64,000 nt of DNA, taken from Pusillimonas sp. DMV24BSW_D. GTDB lineage: Bacteria; Pseudomonadota; Gammaproteobacteria; Burkholderiales; Burkholderiaceae_B. The stretch is from positions 806,001 through 870,000 of the forward strand of contig NZ_CP049990.1 in NCBI RefSeq assembly GCF_011388195.1, in the 5' to 3' direction. The notes under the pieces were generated by a model that saw only the letters and a program-made list of their open reading frames with translations, searched no databases and was not told where the DNA came from. A program made the translations under genes and the position numbers. This document shows, piece after piece, positions 1 to 8,145 of the stretch (position 1 is the stretch's first letter; each line of letters begins with the position of its first letter).

Positions 1-186
1 ATGAAAGAAGCGGACTTCAAGTCTATTCGCGGCAAATTTCGTTTTGGCAACAATAATTTCCCCATTCTGGATATGCATACCATGGAGGTGGTGAAAGGGG
101 ATGACGGGCAAGTTACCTTGAAAACGATTGCCACCCCGTTCAAGGATCACCAGGATGCCTACCACCAGGCGTGCCCCATGAGTTAA
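1..186 (+). CDS. C-terminal end of a Liv-type ABC transporter substrate-binding protein (partial)
   Basis: The reading frame is open at the left edge, so only the last 61 residues are present. They show the usual tail of branched-chain-amino-acid-type (Periplasmic_binding_protein 6) receptors: an RGKFRFG-NNNFPI-D segment followed by a short strand (MEVVKG-DGQ) and a C-terminal Cys-Pro-Met. This protein would sit in the periplasm and hand its ligand to a Liv-type permease; the permease genes are not downstream, so they would lie upstream or elsewhere. The ligand cannot be told from this fragment. The first ATG shown is internal and is not proposed as the start. Confidence 0.75.
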   Translation: MKEADFKSIRGKFRFGNNNFPILDMHTMEVVKGDDGQVTLKTIATPFKDHQDAYHQACPMS

Positions 187-196
187 GGCCGTTAGG

Positions 197-253
197 GCGA
201 AGCTTGATCCTCCGTTGTTTCGCGAGCCTGCAACGCGTATGATCAAGCTTCGC
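197..253. repeat. 13-bp perfect inverted repeat with 31-nt loop
   Basis: GCGAAGCTTGATC at 197-209 is exactly complementary to 241-253. It lies just downstream of the stop codon of the binding-protein gene. There is no T-tract after the right arm, so it is not a standard intrinsic terminator. It may stabilise the 3' end of the upstream message or act as a weak terminator. Confidence 0.6.
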
Positions 254-313
254 GGCAACCTTAAGCCAAAAACCCCCATTTAAAACACAATGCTGCATTG
301 TGTGGTGGCAACA

Positions 314-1639
314 ATGAAGACATTGAAACTTTCGGAGTTGATGGGCGCGTTCAGTTATGCGCTTGACATCACAGAAGGACAGCCACCCGGGCATTGTGTG
401 CGCTGTTGCTGGATTGGCATGCATATTGGCCGTCAAATCGGTCTGTCGCAACAGCAGCTTTGGGAACTCTATTACACGTTGCTGCTGAAGGATCTGGGCT
501 GTAGCAGTAACGCGGCGCGCATTTGCGAACTTTATCTTACCGACGATTTACAGTTCAAAAGAGATTTTAAAACCGTCGGCGACAGCAAGCCACGTGCGTT
601 GTCTTTTGTATTAAGTCATACAGGCTTGAATGAGGGGTTGGCCGCTCGGTTCAGGCGTGTCATGACCGTTATTCGTAACGCCGATGAGCTAACCCAGGAG
701 CTGATTTCAACGCGTTGCCAGCGCGGTGCTCAGATCGCGCGTCTTTTGCGTTTTCCCGCTGAAGTTGCCGATGGTATTCATAGTCTTGATGAACACTACA
801 ACGGCAAAGGTTATCCCGGCGGCCTCGTTGCCGATCAGATTCCCATTTATTCACGAATTGCCTTGCTTGCCCAGGTGATTGATGTTTTTCATACGGAAGG
901 TGGTGCACAGGCCGCCCTTGATGAAATTAACCTGCGCTCGGGGGGGTGGTTCGATCCTGCTCTGGTAAAAGCATTCAAGGCGGTTTCACACGACCCGCTT
1001 TTCTGGGATATGTTGTCTTCGCTAGGTATTGACGGCGCGGTGCATGATTTGGAACCGCCACACCCACAAGCCGTTCTGGACGAAGATTATTTAGACGATA
1101 TTGCCGCCGCATTTGGCGAGGTGGTTGACGCCAAAAGCCCTTACACCAGCGGCCACAGTGTGAGGGTGTCGCAGTATGCCGACATGATTGCGTTCCGCCT
1201 TGACCTGTCTGCGCCGAGTCGGCGCTGGCTTAAGCGTGGCGCGTTATTGCATGACGTGGGCAAACTGGGGGTGAGTAACAGTGTGCTCGACAAGGCGGGT
1301 AGTTTGGACCCGCAAGAGTGGGCTGCGGTGAAGCGGCATGCCGGTTATACCGAGACGATACTCGGTCGTATTTCGGCCTTTAATGAGCTTGCCCGTGTTG
1401 CCGGCGCGCATCACGAACGGCTTGATGGCGCTGGTTATCCCCGTGGCCTGACGGAGCAAGATATTCGTCTGGAAACACGCATTATCACGACCGCCGATAT
1501 TTTCGATGCCATTACTGCGGAACGCCCTTACAGAGGTGCCATTCCCGTAGATAAGGCGCTGGAGATCATGCGCGGGACGGTAGGCACAGCGTTGGATCCG
1601 GATTGCTTTGAGGCTTTATGCGCGGGTTTAGGCAAATAG
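314..1639 (+). CDS. Tandem HD-domain / HD-GYP phosphodiesterase
   Basis: Predicted soluble protein of 441 aa with two HD-type halves. The C-terminal half is a canonical HD-GYP domain: HSVRVSQYAD, then LLHDVGKLG, then HHERLDGAGYPRGL, matching the metal-binding and GYP motifs of cyclic-di-GMP phosphodiesterases. The N-terminal half keeps a GYP-like loop (EHYNGKGYPGGL), but the position of the HD pair reads LLLKDLGC, so it has lost a metal ligand and is probably not catalytic. I chose the ATG at 314 because the homologous part starts with MKTLKLSEL; an in-frame ATG at 290 is possible. The gene stands alone. Its target signal (c-di-GMP or a related dinucleotide) is inferred from family only. Confidence 0.8.
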   Translation: MKTLKLSELMGAFSYALDITEGQPPGHCVRCCWIGMHIGRQIGLSQQQLWELYYTLLLKDLGCSSNAARICELYLTDDLQFKRDFKTVGDSKPRALSFVLSHTGLNEGLAARFRRVMTVIRNADELTQELISTRCQRGAQIARLLRFPAEVADGIHSLDEHYNGKGYPGGLVADQIPIYSRIALLAQVIDVFHTEGGAQAALDEINLRSGGWFDPALVKAFKAVSHDPLFWDMLSSLGIDGAVHDLEPPHPQAVLDEDYLDDIAAAFGEVVDAKSPYTSGHSVRVSQYADMIAFRLDLSAPSRRWLKRGALLHDVGKLGVSNSVLDKAGSLDPQEWAAVKRHAGYTETILGRISAFNELARVAGAHHERLDGAGYPRGLTEQDIRLETRIITTADIFDAITAERPYRGAIPVDKALEIMRGTVGTALDPDCFEALCAGLGK

Positions 1640-1683
1640 AATAACGCGACTAATTGCGTGCGCCGACTGTGGCTTTCAAATAA

Positions 1684-2364
1684 TCATGCCAACAGATAAA
1701 ACATGACGGTAACGCCCCCTGCCGCCAGGTAGGGGCCGAAGCTGATTGCCTGGCCGCGTTCAAGGCGGCCCCGAATTTTCATGATGCCTGCCCAAACCAA
1801 TGCTGTAACAGAGGCAAGCAACAGTACCCAGGGTAAAGCCATCCAACCCAGCCAGGCACCCAGGGCGGCCAGTAGTTTGAAGTCGCCCTGCCCGATACCG
1901 GCTTTACCCGTGATTCTGAAAAATACCTGGAAGGTGATCCATAACCATAAATAGCCTGCCACGGCGCCAATCACCGCATCGGGTAAGGGGGTGAGTGCCC
2001 CGTTCAAATTAACCAGAAGACCCAGCCACAATAGGGGCAGCGTCAGCAAATCGGGAAGCAGACCCGTCCGAGCGTCGACCCACCCCAGCGTGACCAATAC
2101 GTTATTGAATACGATGACGGCCAACCCAACGGGTGTCGGTCCTAGAAGCCACACCGCGATTAAAGTGGTGAGCGTGGTGAGGGGCCAAACCGGCGCGTGG
2201 CTGGAAAAATCGAAGAGCGGGTTCTTTTTGGTAAGTCGAGGATTGATTTGCTCAACGAGCCGCAGGGCGGCTTGGCGCAGTAACCATGTAAGCCCCCAAG
2301 ACCAGATTAAAGCAGCTGGAATGCTGACCGCCGGATTAAGACGCCAAGGTTCCCATTCCCACAT
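1684..2364 (-). CDS. gspO: Prepilin peptidase-like aspartic protease of the type II secretion system (GspO), methylase domain missing
   Basis: A 226-aa polytopic membrane protein of the A24 family. The two catalytic aspartates are visible in WVDARTGLLPD and in GIGQGDFKLLAALGAW, the latter being the family's GxGD-type motif. It should cleave the leader of the pseudopilins encoded divergently (gspG to gspK). Full-length PilD/GspO enzymes carry an N-terminal cytoplasmic methyltransferase region with a four-cysteine zinc site; here the N-terminus is short and has no cysteine pairs. It may therefore cleave without methylating, or depend on a second PilD elsewhere. It lies 5 nt from gspC, on the same strand. 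Confidence 0.85.
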   Translation of the reverse strand: MWEWEPWRLNPAVSIPAALIWSWGLTWLLRQAALRLVEQINPRLTKKNPLFDFSSHAPVWPLTTLTTLIAVWLLGPTPVGLAVIVFNNVLVTLGWVDARTGLLPDLLTLPLLWLGLLVNLNGALTPLPDAVIGAVAGYLWLWITFQVFFRITGKAGIGQGDFKLLAALGAWLGWMALPWVLLLASVTALVWAGIMKIRGRLERGQAISFGPYLAAGGVTVMFYLLA

Positions 2365-2369
2365 AAATG

Positions 2370-2819
2370 TCAGTTTGCGTTCCGGGTGATGAAGCCATTG
2401 GGATAGCCGGCTTGTTGGCGGGTGATGGGGATCTCTTCAGCCACGCCATCCTGGCTGATGGTGATACCGTTGTGTGACACTGTTTCAAGAAAAATGCCCG
2501 GCGCGAGAGATTGGCCGTTGCGATATGTACGCGCAGGTTGATTATTGATACTGAGCAGTGCCGCACCTTGCCCGCCCGTGTTGGCAATGACGCCGACAAG
2601 ATCAATTTTTATGCCAAGTGTTCGCCCGCCGAACCATTGCGCCATGGGCTGAATACCGGGATTGGCGGAATAAGTCGACAAAGCGGGCGCAAGTTTTTGG
2701 GGGGTGGGGGCGAGCAATAGCGCCGCCCAGATACCCAGGCCCGCGGCCAGAGCGATAACGGCGATGGCACGTACAACGCGCGGCGCAACAGGGTCTGCAG
2801 AGAAGGTTTGAATCGTCAT
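2370..2819 (-). CDS. gspC: Type II secretion inner-membrane linker GspC, short form without PDZ domain
   Basis: A 149-aa protein with one N-terminal transmembrane helix (about residues 17-38, IAVIALAAGLGIWAALLL) followed by a periplasmic homology region (LVGVIANTGGQGAALLSINNQPARTYRNGQSLAPG) typical of GspC. In this family that region contacts the periplasmic N-domains of the secretin. The usual C-terminal PDZ domain or coiled coil is absent; the protein stops shortly after the homology region. The start at 2819 gives a standard type II membrane anchor; an in-frame ATG at 2840 would add seven residues, and neither has a strong ribosome binding site. It is transcribed with gspO, divergently from gspG. 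Confidence 0.75.
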   Translation of the reverse strand: MTIQTFSADPVAPRVVRAIAVIALAAGLGIWAALLLAPTPQKLAPALSTYSANPGIQPMAQWFGGRTLGIKIDLVGVIANTGGQGAALLSINNQPARTYRNGQSLAPGIFLETVSHNGITISQDGVAEEIPITRQQAGYPNGFITRNAN

Positions 2820-2998
2820 GAGATAGGATGGAGGCAACATTGCTTTGTCGGCAACGTGAGTTTGCCATGACTACAACCAAAAACACTACTGAAAAATAAT
2901 GGCAAACATTGGTTTCTACCGTTAAGAATAAGGTATATATTCGAAACCTGTTTATGTCTGTCATGATAACGGGCTATTTTCTATATCAGGCTAAGTAA
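2820..2998. promoter_or_regulatory. Divergent intergenic region between gspC-gspO and gspG-F
   Basis: This 179-bp AT-rich stretch separates the two halves of the secretion locus and must contain both promoters. TAAGGTATATATTC-type AT-rich segments lie around 2930-2945. I could not assign a convincing -35/-10 pair or an operator. Confidence 0.4.
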
Positions 2999-3433
2999 AT
3001 GATGCCCTCGCTTAAAAGAAGATTGAACCGCCAACGCGGTTTTTCGTTGATTGAAATTATGGTGGTGGTGGTCATTATGGGTGTATTGGCCGCTTTAATT
3101 GTGCCTAACTTAATGGGTCGCCCCGATCAGGCGCGTGCCATTGCCGCCCGTCAGGATATTGGTTCGCTCATGCAGGCGTTGAAGTTGTATCGGCTCGACC
3201 ATGGCCGCTATCCGAATAACGAGCAAGGTTTAAACGCATTAATGGGCGCCGGTGATTCGGCGCAGGGAGGGCGGCAAGCCTATTTGGAACGTTTGCCGAA
3301 TGACCCTTGGGGAACACCCTATCAATATTTGAATCCGGGTGTGCATGGTGAAGTCGATGTGTTCTCTTTGGGGGCAGACGGGCGCCCCGGCGGCGAAGGA
3401 AAAGATGCGGATATTGGATCCTGGTCGCAATAG
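2999..3433 (+). CDS. gspG: Major pseudopilin GspG
   Basis: The 144-aa protein has a type IV prepilin leader ending in RQRG, cleaved before FSLIEIMVVVVIMGVLAALIVPNL, with the Glu at mature position 5. The C-terminal part has the classic GspG pattern: DIGSLMQALKLYRLDHGRYPNNEQGLNAL, then a WGTPYQYLNPG segment and FSLGADGRPGGEGKDADIGSW, which in this family forms the calcium-binding loop. It would form the body of the secretion pseudopilus after processing by GspO. It is the first gene of a long operon; its 3' end overlaps gspH by 29 nt. Confidence 0.95.
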   Translation: MMPSLKRRLNRQRGFSLIEIMVVVVIMGVLAALIVPNLMGRPDQARAIAARQDIGSLMQALKLYRLDHGRYPNNEQGLNALMGAGDSAQGGRQAYLERLPNDPWGTPYQYLNPGVHGEVDVFSLGADGRPGGEGKDADIGSWSQ

Positions 3434-3923
3434 CCACGCTGAAAAGGGGTTTACCCTGCTGGAGATGCTGGTTGTGCTGGCTATTATGGGGACAACGGCG
3501 GCTTTGGTTGGGGTTGGCCTGGTGGCGGGCCGTGAGCGCCGGCTATTGAAGCAAGACGCGCAGGTGTTGTCGCAACTTTTTACGGCGGCCCAGGCGCAGG
3601 CGCGCCAACAGGCAACGTCTATTGCCTGGCGGTATGGGGCAAACGGCTTTAAGTTCGAGTTGGTTTTGCAAACCCCGTATCTGCCGGCCGATCTGGCGCG
3701 TTATGTCGATTTGAATCATCAAGCACTCACTGAGCGTAATCCAACCTTGCGGGCGCGTGCCTGGCAATCTGAAGAGCCGGTGCGTGTTCGTGTTGATCCG
3801 CCCATTCCACCTGTTTTCAACCGTGAATGGATGTCGGGTCCCCGGGTGGTTGAGCTGGATAATGGTTTGACTCAGGTCAGGATAGTGCGTTCGGCCCAGG
3901 GGCAGTATCGGGTGCTGCCATGA
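3405..3923 (+). CDS. gspH: Minor pseudopilin GspH
   Basis: The 172-aa product has a short leader cleaved at KG/FTLLEMLVVLAIMGTTAALVGVGLV, which gives the N-methyl-Phe helix of minor pseudopilins. It would sit at or near the tip of the pseudopilus with GspI, J and K. The start at 3405 is supported by an AAGGA site four bases upstream and by the short leader expected; it overlaps the end of gspG by 29 nt. The downstream gspI ATG overlaps its stop codon by 4 nt (ATGA). Confidence 0.9.
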   Translation: MRILDPGRNSHAEKGFTLLEMLVVLAIMGTTAALVGVGLVAGRERRLLKQDAQVLSQLFTAAQAQARQQATSIAWRYGANGFKFELVLQTPYLPADLARYVDLNHQALTERNPTLRARAWQSEEPVRVRVDPPIPPVFNREWMSGPRVVELDNGLTQVRIVRSAQGQYRVLP

Positions 3924-4291
3924 GCTGTTGTTCGAATCAATCGGGTTTTACATTGGTCGAGGTGCTGATTGCGTTGGCAATTGTGGGTATTGCTTTGGCG
4001 GCGGGCATGCGGGCATTGGGCTTGAGCGTAGACGGCACGCGTGCCTTGCAGCAACGCACGTTGGCGTTGCAGGCGGTGGAAAACCGGGTGGCCGAACTGC
4101 GCTTGTCACGTGAAATGCCTGCTCCGGGGCGTCGTTTTCAGCCTTGTCCGCAAGGTGGCTTGGATTTTGTGTGTGAACAGGTGTTTGCCGATACGATCAA
4201 TGCCAATTTTCGTCTTGTGACGGTGCGTGCCCGTTTGGGCGCCGGCCCGGTATTGGGTGAGTTGAATGGTCTGTTATCGGTGCTGCCATGA
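3920..4291 (+). CDS. gspI: Minor pseudopilin GspI
   Basis: A 123-aa prepilin-like protein with leader ending QSG, cleaved before FTLVEVLIALAIVGIALAAGMRALGL. The length and the conserved AVENRVAELRLS segment after the helix match GspI, which nucleates the tip complex with J and K. It is translationally coupled to gspH and gspJ by ATGA overlaps on both sides, which fits equimolar tip assembly. Confidence 0.9.
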   Translation: MSCCSNQSGFTLVEVLIALAIVGIALAAGMRALGLSVDGTRALQQRTLALQAVENRVAELRLSREMPAPGRRFQPCPQGGLDFVCEQVFADTINANFRLVTVRARLGAGPVLGELNGLLSVLP

Positions 4292-4836
4292 GTGCCGACA
4301 TACCTGCGCAACGCGGTTTAACGTTGATAGAGATCTTGGTGGCGCTGGCACTCATGGCGTTGCTCAGTGTCATTTCCTGGCGCGCGCTCGACATGACGGA
4401 TCGTTCAGTTCAAGTCTTGCAGACACGCATTCAGGATACGCAGTCTTTGGCAAGGGTGTTGGGTCAGGTTGAGCATGATTTGAAGCGTCATGTGGGCGTG
4501 CTTTGGCGCTCGCCTGTTTTGTCTATTGTTCGCACCCGGGGAAATGGTGCGTGGCAGTTGGTTGAGTGGCGTCAGGAGGGCTCACGTTTGCTAAGGGCGG
4601 TCAGTGATCCGTCGTACGCTTTGCCGATGCCGGAATTGAATCGTTATGAAGTCGTACTGGAGGATATTGCCTCATTCTCCCTGCGTGAGTGGGGCGCTGA
4701 GCAACAATGGGTATCGCCGACGGAAACACTGGATTCAGGCGCGAGCGAAGCAGGGCTGAAAGGGTTCGAGGTAAACGTTGTCCGCATCGATAATGGCGCG
4801 CCCGCCGTATTTCGGAAAGTGGTGTTATTGCCATGA
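4288..4836 (+). CDS. gspJ: Minor pseudopilin GspJ
   Basis: A 182-aa pseudopilin with leader ending QRG before LTLIEILVALALMALLSVISWRALDMTDRS. The WRALDxM motif after the helix and the later LARVLGQVEHDLKRHVG region are typical of GspJ. It is predicted to join GspI and GspK in the pseudopilus tip. The Phe at mature position 1 is replaced by Leu, which prepilin peptidases tolerate in several GspJ proteins. ATGA overlaps couple it to gspI and gspK. Confidence 0.9.
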   Translation: MSADIPAQRGLTLIEILVALALMALLSVISWRALDMTDRSVQVLQTRIQDTQSLARVLGQVEHDLKRHVGVLWRSPVLSIVRTRGNGAWQLVEWRQEGSRLLRAVSDPSYALPMPELNRYEVVLEDIASFSLREWGAEQQWVSPTETLDSGASEAGLKGFEVNVVRIDNGAPAVFRKVVLLP

Positions 4837-5744
4837 GCACCCGCCGTCGACCTAACACGCTCTCGATGCAACGCGGCATGGCGGTGGTGGGCGCATTGGT
4901 GGTGGTGGCGGCTGTTTCAATGATGGCGGCAAGTATGGTTCAACAACAGGCTATGCTAAGCCGGTTGCTTGTGGGGGAACGCGATCGCGCACAGGCGAAA
5001 TGGTTATTGCGGGGCGGGCTCGATTGGGCGCGCGTGATGTTGATTAATGACGCAAGACGCCACGCTTTGACCGTACCGAATGGGGTATGGTCGCAGGCCA
5101 TTGTGGGGTTTGAGGTGCCGTTGCCGGATGGCACGCGCAGTGCGCAGGTGTCCGGTCAAATCGAAGATGAGCAGGGGAAATTCAATTTGAATGCCTTGGC
5201 GGTCGAGGGTCGAATACAGCCGGACGCGGTGTCTGTATTGCGTCGCCTGTTTTCAATGCTGGGCGTGGCCCCGGAATTGGCTATGGTGGTTGCGCAACGT
5301 ATTGCCGGTTCGCAGCAAGCGCAAATCACGCAACAAGGTCCGATTGGCTTGCGCACTTTGCGCGACCTGGAAGGGGTTGATGGTTTTTCCGTGCAGACGA
5401 TCGCACGCATTAAGGATTACATTACGATCTTGCCTGAACGGGGGCCGGTTAATGTGAATACCGCACCCGCTGAACTGCTCAGTGCGTTGTTGCCGGAATT
5501 GGGTCTGGCCGCTGCGCGGGGGTTGGTTAAAGCGCGCAATGAGGGGCAATGGTTCAATAGTCGGGGTGATTTTTTAAATCGTACCCAAATGAGGGCCGGT
5601 GACCTGGCGTTCGCGATAGGAGTAAGAAGTGATTGGTTCAAGGTTTCCGGTGTGGTGTCCTTGGGTGAAGCTTTAACCACTGTGCAGGCGTTGATGCATC
5701 GTACCCGACAGAATCCGCCTGCTGTTGTCTGGATAGAACATTAA
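4833..5744 (+). CDS. gspK: Minor pseudopilin GspK
   Basis: At 303 aa this is the large tip pseudopilin. It has an N-terminal leader ending MQRG, then MAVVGALVVVAAVSMMAASMVQQQ; GspK proteins usually lack the Glu at position 5, as here. The soluble part has the two helix-hairpin-helix-like repeats typical of the family (LRTLRDLEGVDGFSVQTIARIKDYITILPERGPVNVNTAPAELLSALLPELG). It caps the pseudopilus. It overlaps gspJ by 4 nt and is followed one base later by gspL. Confidence 0.93.
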   Translation: MSTRRRPNTLSMQRGMAVVGALVVVAAVSMMAASMVQQQAMLSRLLVGERDRAQAKWLLRGGLDWARVMLINDARRHALTVPNGVWSQAIVGFEVPLPDGTRSAQVSGQIEDEQGKFNLNALAVEGRIQPDAVSVLRRLFSMLGVAPELAMVVAQRIAGSQQAQITQQGPIGLRTLRDLEGVDGFSVQTIARIKDYITILPERGPVNVNTAPAELLSALLPELGLAAARGLVKARNEGQWFNSRGDFLNRTQMRAGDLAFAIGVRSDWFKVSGVVSLGEALTTVQALMHRTRQNPPAVVWIEH

Positions 5745-5745
5745 T

Positions 5746-6768
5746 ATGAAAACCCGCCTGCGACTCGCTTTGCCGAAACTGGATCAAATTGATCGAACGA
5801 CGACAGTGGCGTTCGCCTTGTTTGATCGAGGGGGACGTTTGCTGCGTAGTGGTGAGCAAGCGCTGGAGTCGCTCGCGCAAGGCACTGGGGCTGATTGGGT
5901 CGAGGTGATTCTGCATCCCGACGATGCGGTTGTGGCCACCGTGCAGGTTCCGCCGGTTCGGTCGTCACAACGTGAAGACGCAATTAATGCATGCGTTGAG
6001 CCATTGACGTTAAGCAATATTGAGGATTTATGTATTGCGTATGGGCCAAGAGGCAGTGAAGGCGGGGTGGATGTTGCCTGGGTGGATCGCAAAGCCTTGC
6101 TGCATGGATGGCAGATGCTGGAGCGCTTGGGCTTGAACGTACAGCGGATTACGCCGCTGGCACACGCATTGCCGCAGCGTGATCCTTATCCGGGCCGGCA
6201 GCTCACGTTGCCGGTTGACGCGCGTTGGCAGACACCTCTTCCAGATTGGTCCTTTGCGCGCCCAAAGTGGCGCCCGCATTCGCCGGTCAGGCAATGGAAA
6301 TCGACGTTGTATTGGGTCGCGGCGGCTGTGCTGGTGTGGTTGGCGGGTTTGCAGCTTTATGCCTACCAGTTGAACCAAGAGATGGAAGGCTTGCGTGATC
6401 AGGCGGTGCGCGAGGTGCAAAGCGCATTCCCGCAGATGAGCGTGGTGATTGACCCGTTGCGCCAGGCACAGAATGAGCGTGATGCGTTGTTGCGGGCTAC
6501 AGGGACAGCCGTGCAAAGTGATTTCATTCCGTTGGGTTTGGATAGTGCGGCATTGCTTGGGCCATACGATATTCAGCTTGAGGCCCTGCGTTACCAGGAT
6601 CAAGTGCTAACGCTTGTGCTGGTTGAAAACTCTGGTGCTGGTGCGGCTTTTGAAGCAGTGCGCCAGACAGCTGAACAACAAGGTCTGACCTTAAGTCGTG
6701 ATGAAGGTAAGAACAGCAATATTTGGCGTTTCAGCCGGAATCAAGTGAGCGAAGGAGGGCAACGGTGA
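5746..6768 (+). CDS. gspL: Type II secretion inner-membrane platform protein GspL
   Basis: A 340-aa bitopic protein. The cytoplasmic N-terminal part (about 1-185) corresponds to the actin-like fold that docks the ATPase GspE in this family. A single transmembrane helix follows (about 186-205, LYWVAAAVLVWLAGLQLY) and then a periplasmic ferredoxin-like domain. It would connect GspE to GspM and the pseudopilus. The stop codon overlaps the GTG start of gspM, the usual L-M arrangement. Confidence 0.88.
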   Translation: MKTRLRLALPKLDQIDRTTTVAFALFDRGGRLLRSGEQALESLAQGTGADWVEVILHPDDAVVATVQVPPVRSSQREDAINACVEPLTLSNIEDLCIAYGPRGSEGGVDVAWVDRKALLHGWQMLERLGLNVQRITPLAHALPQRDPYPGRQLTLPVDARWQTPLPDWSFARPKWRPHSPVRQWKSTLYWVAAAVLVWLAGLQLYAYQLNQEMEGLRDQAVREVQSAFPQMSVVIDPLRQAQNERDALLRATGTAVQSDFIPLGLDSAALLGPYDIQLEALRYQDQVLTLVLVENSGAGAAFEAVRQTAEQQGLTLSRDEGKNSNIWRFSRNQVSEGGQR

Positions 6769-7355
6769 GTTTTCTTTTCAGATTGCGATCACACGCCCAA
6801 ACATTTCGCATACGTGGCGCGTCTTTAGCGCAACATGGCTCAGTCCGGTGGGCGGGTTTGAACGCGCGTGAGCGTAAGCTGGTTGGGTTTTGCGCGGCGT
6901 TTTTATTGCTTGCCATGGTTTGGATGTTGATTGTGAGGCCGGCGTTAAAAACGATTGATGAAGCACGGGCGTCGATACCGCAGTTACGCGCTGATCTGGT
7001 GCAGATTCAAGCTTTGGTTGTCGAAGCAAAGTCGTTAAGTCGACAAGTGTCCGGCGCTATCCCTGATCAGCAGATGCGTGGCGCCATAGAGGAAAGTCTG
7101 CAAAGCGCAGGGTTAAGTTCGCGGGTTCAGTTGCTGGAAGAGGGGGCGGGTGCACAAGCCAATCAGCGCTGGTTGATTGTTTTTTCAAACTCCAACGCTG
7201 CCGATGTGCTTACCTGGTTGTCTGACGTCCCGTACGCCTTGCGTTTGCAGATCCATGCGGCTGATTTGGCGCGGGCTGTCGTGTCGGGCAGGGCGCAGCC
7301 TGATCAGCTTAGTGGCGAAGTGGTTTTGCAGCAGCCTGGCGAGGTGGCCTCGTGA
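6765..7355 (+). CDS. gspM: Type II secretion inner-membrane platform protein GspM
   Basis: A 196-aa protein with a cytoplasmic N-terminus, the short LNARERKLVGFCAAFLLLAMVWMLIVRPAL pattern (conserved R-E-R-x-L followed by one transmembrane helix) and a small periplasmic domain. This is the GspM signature and partner of GspL. I chose the GTG at 6765 because it overlaps the gspL stop as GTGA and gives a normal length; an upstream ATG at 6723 would lie deep inside gspL. Its end overlaps gspN. Confidence 0.85.
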   Translation: MSFLFRLRSHAQTFRIRGASLAQHGSVRWAGLNARERKLVGFCAAFLLLAMVWMLIVRPALKTIDEARASIPQLRADLVQIQALVVEAKSLSRQVSGAIPDQQMRGAIEESLQSAGLSSRVQLLEEGAGAQANQRWLIVFSNSNAADVLTWLSDVPYALRLQIHAADLARAVVSGRAQPDQLSGEVVLQQPGEVAS

Positions 7356-8128
7356 GGCGGCGTGTTGTTGCTCAGGTGGCGGGGCTCCTGCTTGTTGCGG
7401 TTGCTGCGGCGTTTGCCGTGCTGCCTGCTCGGTGGGTGATGTCGTGGGTGCCGTCAAATTGGCCTTTGTCTATTGTGGATGCCGATGGTACGGTGTGGCA
7501 GGGGCGTGCCACGATTGCCGTCGGTGTTCAGGGCCGAATGCGCACCGTGCCCACGCCGATTGAGTGGCGATTGGTTTGGGGCAGTAGTGGCTGGCTGCCA
7601 CGCCCGCAATGGTATGTTGAGCATCCTTGGTTGAATGGGCCTTTGTTGCTTACACCCGGTGTATCGGGCGTTGGGGTATCGGGGCAATCGTTGGAAATGC
7701 CTGCGTTGGCGCTGTCAACACTGGATGCCCGGATCGCGGCCATGGGTCCCGGTGGGGTGTTGCGGGCAACTTGGCCGGCCTCGTTTCTGGGCAAGGCTGA
7801 GCGCGCTCAGGGAGCCGAATTGTTGCGTCTGGATTGGCTCAGTGCATCGTCGTCGTTAACGCGGGTTCGTCCCATGGGCCAATATGTATTGACGCTAACG
7901 CGAGGTGAACCGGGCGCGGTGGACATGGGCCTGAAAACAACGGAAGGCCCATTGTTTCTTGAGGGTGGCGGCGTTATTCAGGGTAGGGCTGACGTTAATT
8001 TCGAGGTGGTTGCACGTTCCGCCCCTGGTGTGGGGGCGCAAACACAGGCGGCGCTGCAAGATTTACTGGCGACATTGGGGCCGTATCGAAACGGGGAAAC
8101 GCGGTTGCGGTATCGTGCGAATCCATAA
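7352..8128 (+). CDS. gspN: Type II secretion accessory protein GspN
   Basis: A 258-aa protein with one N-terminal transmembrane segment (VAGLLLVAVAAAFAVLPA) and a periplasmic beta-rich domain. GspN is an optional component found in Pseudomonas, Xanthomonas and Burkholderiales-type systems; its exact role is not settled. The start is a GTG that overlaps the gspM stop by 4 nt. The conserved WQGRATIAV and LLTPGVSG segments fit the family, but the assignment rests mainly on position between gspM and gspD. Confidence 0.8.
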   Translation: MRRRVVAQVAGLLLVAVAAAFAVLPARWVMSWVPSNWPLSIVDADGTVWQGRATIAVGVQGRMRTVPTPIEWRLVWGSSGWLPRPQWYVEHPWLNGPLLLTPGVSGVGVSGQSLEMPALALSTLDARIAAMGPGGVLRATWPASFLGKAERAQGAELLRLDWLSASSSLTRVRPMGQYVLTLTRGEPGAVDMGLKTTEGPLFLEGGGVIQGRADVNFEVVARSAPGVGAQTQAALQDLLATLGPYRNGETRLRYRANP

Positions 8129-8145
8129 ATGAAGAAAGAGAAATA

